Source of the DNA: Oehlia diaphana
Lineage: Eukaryota; Glomeromycota; Glomeromycetes; Glomerales; Glomeraceae
NCBI GenBank assembly: GCA_003833135.1
Contig: QZLH01001305.1
Coordinates: forward strand, 19,525 to 30,494
Direction of reading: 5' to 3'
DNA: 10,970 nt
The translations under genes and the position numbers were made by a program. The notes under the pieces are model-generated. The model was not told the DNA's origin. It made no database searches and saw nothing but the letters and a program-made list of their open reading frames with translations. Position 1 is the stretch's first letter. Each line of letters opens with the position of its first letter. Below, piece by piece: positions 6,545-10,970 of this stretch.

Positions 6545-7579
6545 CTTTCCATTTAATAAAAAAATATAAGCCTTAGTATAAAGTATTATAAATTCAAGTT
6601 TCTTTTTTTCTCATCTCATATTATAAGTTCATTGTGTTTTTTGTAATATTAAATAGTTGAAATATATAATTTAAGTTATAGTTAACTACTAGAATAATAG
6701 TTAATTTTAATATAAATTCTTCCTGTGTCTTGTTTGGCTTATATCACTTTGTTTTTACCTAAACAAATCTTGATTGGCTAAAATAACTTTTAATTTTTTC
6801 TTAAATAATCTACTTAATTTGTTTATATTACTTTTGTCTTTTTTCTAGACAAAGCTATGTTTTGCTATTACCTTCTTTCCTGAATTAAAATATTCTGTTA
6901 TTGGTTCCATCATATAGGTAATTAAAATGAATTGCTAATAAGCTATATATAGAATTCAAATTAAGTTTACATTGAGCTTTCAACTTATTATTTCCCATTC
7001 TATAATCTTGACTTGTTCAGTATTAAATTTAAGTCAAATAGAATATTGGTGAAATATATAAGTACAATTATAATTATTATATATTAATTATGTTTGTTTA
7101 TAATATGACAATAATAATATATATTTGAATTTTTTTTTTGTATAATTATTAATCAAATACACATGATTTTTGTATAATAATAAACGTGTACTTTTTGCAT
7201 ATTTTTATATATGCAAATTTTTATCTACTCAAAAAGCCTTATCTGTGATATAACTATAGAAAATTTTTAATTTACAGATGTTCCTAAATGTATCATGTTT
7301 CAGATTTAATGCTTTATAAATTGATACAAAATAAACAAATCTTCTGCATCTGAATAACTTTTTTTATTAAAAATCTTTCCTATGTTATTGACTAATATTA
7401 TCATAAGTAATGATTGTGGGTCTGTTGTTTGGATTTTGGAAATGCATTTAAGGTTCTCTTCTATTCATTATTTCTCATTAATTTAAATACAATCCCAAAA
7501 TAAGAGTAATCTTTTTAATTATATTATCAGATACAATGTAACAGATTATTGTTCATTAATGTAATTTTCATAATATCTG
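6545..7579. other. AT-rich intergenic stretch, nothing supported
   Basis: Long T-rich and AT-rich sequence. I could not find a coding-like frame, paired terminal repeat or RNA gene. TTTTTTCTAG (6840-6849) resembles a 3' splice site but no convincing exon follows it. Confidence 0.4.
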
Positions 7580-7594
7580 ATATATATATATATA
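7580..7594. repeat. AT dinucleotide microsatellite
   Basis: A run of seven AT units followed by one A. Such tracts are common in AT-rich genomes and mutate quickly; no further role is suggested. Confidence 0.6.
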
Positions 7595-7895
7595 GTATTT
7601 AAAATAATATTAATAAGTTGTCAAAAAATAATAAAGTATTCAAAAGTTATAATTTAATTATAATAGTGTGTAACATTTTTTTAGATTTAAGTATCGAGAA
7701 TTCTTTTAGTAATGTGACCGACCATGTATACCACCAAAAGCTTTTAAGCTTCTTTTTAACAATTGTTTAGTAAAGAAATATACATTATATAATTTAATGG
7801 TTATTAATTGCAAATTTGTTTATATTTTGGGCATGTTAATAAATATTTTTGGCTCATTCTTGATTATCATTTATGAGGAATTCTTTTGTAATAAA

Positions 7896-8042
7896 TCATG
7901 TTGGATGAAACTCTGGAAAACGTCTAAAGTTCCACAAAATATTATTCAGCTCTTTGTGGTTTGTTGTTGAATTATCTTTAATGATGGAAGTGGGATTATT
8001 AATTTTCAAGCTTTGATAGAGAATGGATGTTTTTGATTTTGG
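7896..8042 (-). pseudogene. Exon-like open frame without start codon
   Basis: On the minus strand the frame from 8042 to the TGA at 7898-7896 gives 48 codons. They begin PKSKTSILYQSLKINNPTSI and end LNNILWNFRRFPEFHPT. It is open further upstream too, but those residues are AT-type. The absence of Met suggests an internal or last exon, or a fragment. On the opposite strand INFQALIENGCF (7999-8034) followed near 8041 by GTAAG could be an exon with a donor site, so the strand is not certain. No family is recognised. Confidence 0.3.
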
Positions 8043-8446
8043 TAAGAAATTTAATAAACATAAATAAATTATTAATATGAAGAATCTAAAATTAAGAAAG
8101 TTTTGTTTGATAATTGAAACAATTTTAAACTTATTTATATTCTAAATTTACATAGTATAATATTAAGTAAAAAAATTGATATAAGTCTATCACACTAGGA
8201 TATTTTGTAAATAATTTCTTATAATAGTTCTATATTTTTGAATTTCTTTTGTTTTACTATCTAAATATACAATAAGAATTAACACTTATAATAAGCGGTA
8301 TAATATCTACTTTTGAAATCTATAATATTATAATATATTATTAATATTTTATGGTTAATAATCAAAAATTGTATTTTATTCTTTTTCTTCATAGCAAATC
8401 TTTTAACTAATAATAGTAAAATTGAAACTTTCTAAATATTAAATAT
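8043..8446. other. AT-rich spacer
   Basis: No coding frame of note and no paired repeats. The last bases before 8447 are plain AT sequence. Confidence 0.4.
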
Positions 8447-8715
8447 TTATTAATAACATATTTATTTTACAAAGATATATGATAAAAAAAGATTATATTA
8501 TTATTGGTTTTATTTGTATTTTATCACTCATTATAAGATTAAGATGTTCAACAATAAGAACTATATATTGCATTTGTGCAACAAGTATCACTAATTTCTA
8601 AAATCTACAACAAATTAATTTTTACAAATTACTATAATAAAAGAAATTTTTCACTGCATGCAAAATTTAGCATGTTATATAAATAGTACAATTAACATTT
8701 TATAGAACAAAAAGA

Positions 8716-8758
<43 letters not shown>

Positions 8759-8767
8759 ATTAATAAC
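8447..8767 (+). mobile_element. Possible retroposed insert with A40 tail and 11-bp target duplication
   Basis: TTATTAATAAC is found at 8447-8457 and again at 8757-8767, the second copy directly after an uninterrupted run of 40 A (8717-8756). Target duplication plus a 3' poly-A tail is the mark of LINE-type reverse transcription. The insert proper is therefore about 8458-8756. Its body has no recognised gene; a 16-codon Met frame (MFNNKNYILHLCNKYH) is the only protein-like piece. No clear RNA polymerase III A or B box is seen, so it may be a 5'-truncated retrocopy rather than a SINE. The target sequence is AT-only, so a chance match remains possible. Confidence 0.45.
8717..8756 (+). repeat. 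Poly-A tract, 40 bases
   Basis: The longest homopolymer in the window. It reads as the tail of the retroposon-like insert described above. Pure tracts of this length are unstable and error-prone in sequencing, so its exact length is uncertain. Its lack of interruptions suggests a recent insertion or recent expansion. Confidence 0.85.
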
Positions 8768-9053
8768 CATTTAGAACCTGCTAGAACAAAATAAGATATG
8801 CAGTACGTAAAAAAAATCATTTGTAAAATCATTAGATACATTCCTTGGCATGTTTCATAAATTCTAATTATGTATTTTTTCTTTAGAATCTATTTATTCT
8901 TAAATTTTTGTTACACTAGTTCAAACTATTCTTATCTGTTATCTTTATTGTCTGATATTTATTTACATTAATCAAAATAATAAAATAAAATATAATCATA
9001 TTATCATTAGAGAAAAAAGATGTGGTTATATGATTTTTGTTTATTATGAAAAA
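8768..9053. other. AT-rich spacer
   Basis: Nothing beyond A/T runs and a TAGAAC word repeated at 8770 and 8781. Confidence 0.4.
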
Positions 9054-9097
9054 TTTATCTCCTGTAAATTCGAACGGTTAATGTATAAGGAGATAAA
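9054..9097. repeat. Hairpin, 10-bp perfect arms
   Basis: TTTATCTCCT (9054-9063) pairs with AGGAGATAAA (9088-9097) over a 24-base loop that holds TTCGAACGG. The perfect arms stand out from the surroundings. It lies just before the tandem repeat at 9134 and could be the edge of the same repetitive element. Confidence 0.5.
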
Positions 9098-9133
9098 ATT
9101 CTTAATATCCTTAATAATCACCAGGTTGAGCTA

Positions 9134-9203
9134 AAACCCGTGACATAATTTTATAATTCTGGCCAAACCTGTGACATAATTTCATAATTTCATCATTCTG
9201 ACC
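9134..9203 (+). repeat. Degenerate tandem repeat, two units
   Basis: Unit one (9134-9164) reads AAACCCGTGACATAATTTTA then TAATTCTGGCC. Unit two (9165-9203) reads AAACCTGTGACATAATTTCA then, after an insertion of about eight bases, ATTCTGACC. The first 20 bases differ at only two positions. The units are adjacent without a gap. The preceding CAGGTTGAGC (9122-9131) may be a partial third unit. Likely part of a dispersed repeat. Confidence 0.65.
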
Positions 9204-9475
9204 ACATTTGATTTCCTTTTCGTTCGTATGGTAAAGTCATTAATAAAATATGTTTATTTTAAATTTTTTTTAATTAAATCACTAAATAATTAATTAATTC
9301 AATGGCGTAAATATATGAGAAACAAGCAAATAAACGTATCTCATGATTTTTATTAAATTTTACAAAGAATTACTAAGCACAAAAGACGTCATAAAAACTT
9401 TCATACCCTTTAATAATTCATTTTACTTGATTCCAGAGAGTTCCAAATGGACATTTAAACTAATAAAGTTTAAAG
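9204..9475. other. AT-rich spacer
   Basis: No coding frame or repeat of note. Two TTCCA(A/G) words near 9431-9445 are the only less AT-rich part. Confidence 0.35.
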
Positions 9476-9608
9476 AAAAGTTGTATTTCTGGAAACTATG
9501 ACGCATGTTGGCGTTTCGGAATTGGTCATCTGTTTAAATAAACAACTTTTTAAGAATAAAAAGACTTATCTAAATGAAGTATCTTATCAAAGAAAAAATA
9601 ATCATTAA
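9476..9608 (+). other. Inverted repeat enclosing a short coding-like stretch
   Basis: AAAAGTTGT (9476-9484) is the reverse complement of ACAACTTTT (9542-9550). Between them lies a patch richer in G+C (TGACGCATGTTGGCGTTTCGG). A 36-codon Met frame (9498-9608) begins MTHVGVSELVICLNKQLFKN, while another frame in the patch gives GNYDACWRFGIGHLFK. Both are protein-like, so a coding remnant is plausible, but the frame cannot be decided. The repeat arms are short enough to be chance. Confidence 0.2.
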
Positions 9609-9787
9609 GAAAAAATTTAATTATATTTTTTCAAAAGGGGTTGATTTTTTTGGATTGTATCACAAAATTTTTGAAATTTTATATCATAAAGAATTAAGTG
9701 TTGCAATGTACCGTATTTGATTTTCTCCGCAGCAAAAATTTTGAAAAATTTAAAACACGCTGATCATTGATAAATACTGTAAGCTTA

Positions 9788-9825
9788 TTTTTTTTTTTTT
9801 TTTCGATAGGATAACCTGAAAGGTT
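9788..9825. repeat. Poly-T tract (16 T) followed by a small hairpin
   Basis: A T16 run (9788-9803) is followed by AACCT-GAA-AGGTT (9813-9825), nested in ATAACC...GGTTAT. On the minus strand this would be a hairpin followed by an A run, so it could be the tail of a minus-strand retrocopy; no target duplication was found. Confidence 0.4.
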
Positions 9826-10524
9826 TGGTTATGGGTCAAATGCATTAATAATCTTAATTATAGTATAAAGGATTAATTAATCTTTTCAATCAATTATGAT
9901 TACTCCATAAAAAAATGTGAACGTAAAAATAAAAATTAATTTTAAATACCATATTAATAATGAATTTAATTAAAAAGAGAAAGGAATCAAAGGATGCAAT
10001 ATGAAGAAAATAACATTTTGAAAAATTTTATACGTGAACATAATTATTATTTTTATTTATACAATAAATTAATTAATGAAAAATAATAAAATAAAAAATT
10101 GAATAATTTTTGTAATTGCCCATGATTAATAAAATAATATAACTTCTAATTTTACAGTATATCACTTTTTTTATTATGATTAACAACTAGTGATCAAAGA
10201 TTATAATAAATAAAGTTTCAACTTTCAATATATTATGAATGATCTATAACATAAAAAAAAATCGATTTGCTAGCTATGAGAAAATTTACAAATTAATAAG
10301 TATAATAATAATATTTTGGATATTTTTTAAACATGCACATATTAGCATTTAATAAATAGTCTTTAAACGATATTTATCACGTGACCCTCATCTACCAACT
10401 ATTTGTTAAAAAGGTTTTAAAAAGAAGGTTGGAATTATGAATTTATGAAAAAATTAGAATTTTTTGATTTTTGAACTCATGATACAAAAATCCGTAATTT
10501 GATAGATTACACAGTGAAATTGGA
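9826..10524. other. AT-rich intergenic stretch
   Basis: No supported gene or repeat. CACGTGACC at 10379-10387 contains the E-box palindrome CACGTG, but with no promoter context this is only noted. Confidence 0.4.
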
Positions 10525-10970
10525 CCTAAACCGGATTTTTTTGCTGGAACCGAATCACGTATATTAAAATAGTTTCGATATACCGGAGTTTACTAGTAAA
10601 ATTTCGATATTCGCTATAACGGATCAATTTTATAACCAGCTATAGTAAAAATGATTCGATAAACCGGATCCCGTGATCATCAACCAATAAAATTTAACTA
10701 ACGTGATGCGGTAAATCTTAATTTTAGCCAGAATTATAAAAATCTTAATTCCAACTGAAGTTATGTATTACTTATATTTTCAATTAAAATTATTTTATAT
10801 TCATTTTCATGAAATCTATGACTTAAAACTAAGATGAAAAATTAAATTATGGCGTATATTAGTTTATTAACATGAAAATTTTTTGAAAATTCAGTAAAAT
10901 ATATTTTCACTATATCAAAAATTTTTTCGCTAAACCGGATATTTTTAGTGGAACCGGTTTATCGAATTTC
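10525..10970 (+). repeat. AAACCGG repeat family running off the right edge
   Basis: CCTAAACCGGAT...GGAACCG (10525-10552) recurs at 10929-10956 with 24 of 28 positions equal, 404 bases away. A second word, TTCGATA(T/A)ACCGGA, occurs at 10573-10587 and 10654-10668, with a longer variant at 10602-10623 (TTTCGATATTCGCTATAACGGA). It appears in reverse orientation at 10954-10967 (CCGGTTTATCGAAT). The copies lie in both directions, and the right end of the element is outside the window. This looks like a non-autonomous element or nested repeat with conserved CpG-containing ends. No coding sequence is seen inside. Confidence 0.7.

Noticed and set aside
7738..7751. Palindrome AAGCTTTTAAGCTT
   Set aside because: It is two adjacent AAGCTT sites with a TT spacer; no larger symmetry.
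7685..7755. Minus-strand coding-like frames around GGTGGTATACATGGTCGG
   Set aside because: All three frames look equally plausible over about 20 codons, so no single call can be defended.
7698..7894. Repeated GAATTCTTTT..GTAAT at 7698 and 7879
   Set aside because: Only about 15 bases of mostly A/T similarity; chance is adequate.

Overview
The window is very AT-rich eukaryotic DNA with no intact gene of normal size. No open frame longer than about 75 codons starts with Met, and no tRNA, rRNA, operon-like gene packing, ribosome-binding-site pattern or CRISPR array is visible. It reads as intergenic, transposon-rich sequence holding several decayed coding fragments. The base composition, spliceosome-like sites (TTTTTTTAG, GTACGC) and short repeats built on TTTCGGCA and AAACCGG suggest a fungus with a large AT-rich genome. 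I suspect an arbuscular mycorrhizal fungus (Rhizophagus-like), but that is inference from style; nothing here proves it.

Left part (1-2131): the edge holds a hairpin and a cluster of TCTGGACATTTTC-type repeats. A decayed gene follows (354-863), readable only by switching frame several times. A second decayed coding stretch (1072-1404) continues at 1645-1698. A 222-bp MITE-like element (1424-1645) separates its two parts, with 21-bp terminal inverted repeats, an 8-11 bp target duplication and nine TTTCGGCA repeats inside. Another weak coding remnant lies at 1926-2131.

Middle part (3336-5816): a run of broken coding fragments includes a 53-aa frame (3381-3542) that continues in another frame, and a piece with a C-x-C-x2-C plus C-x2-C cysteine pattern (3926-4075). 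Immediately afterwards come a 34-bp-arm hairpin (4051-4121) and a nested inverted-repeat block (4132-4287). On the minus strand lie a 56-aa frame (4830-5000), which looks like a small gene or first exon, and a clearly coding-like but broken fragment (5644-5816).

Right part (6373-10970): two exon-like direct repeats (6373-6419, 6501-6539), one bounded by good splice-like sites; a minus-strand exon-like frame (7896-8042); a likely retroposed insert ending in A40 and flanked by an 11-bp direct repeat (8447-8767); a degenerate tandem repeat (9134-9203); several hairpins; and at the right edge a repeat family built on TTCGATAAACCGGA that runs off the window.

The genes do not form a pathway. The common theme is decay and transposition: short pieces of once-real proteins on both strands, broken by stops, frameshifts and small mobile elements. 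Protein functions are mostly unrecognised. I found no convincing new functional system.
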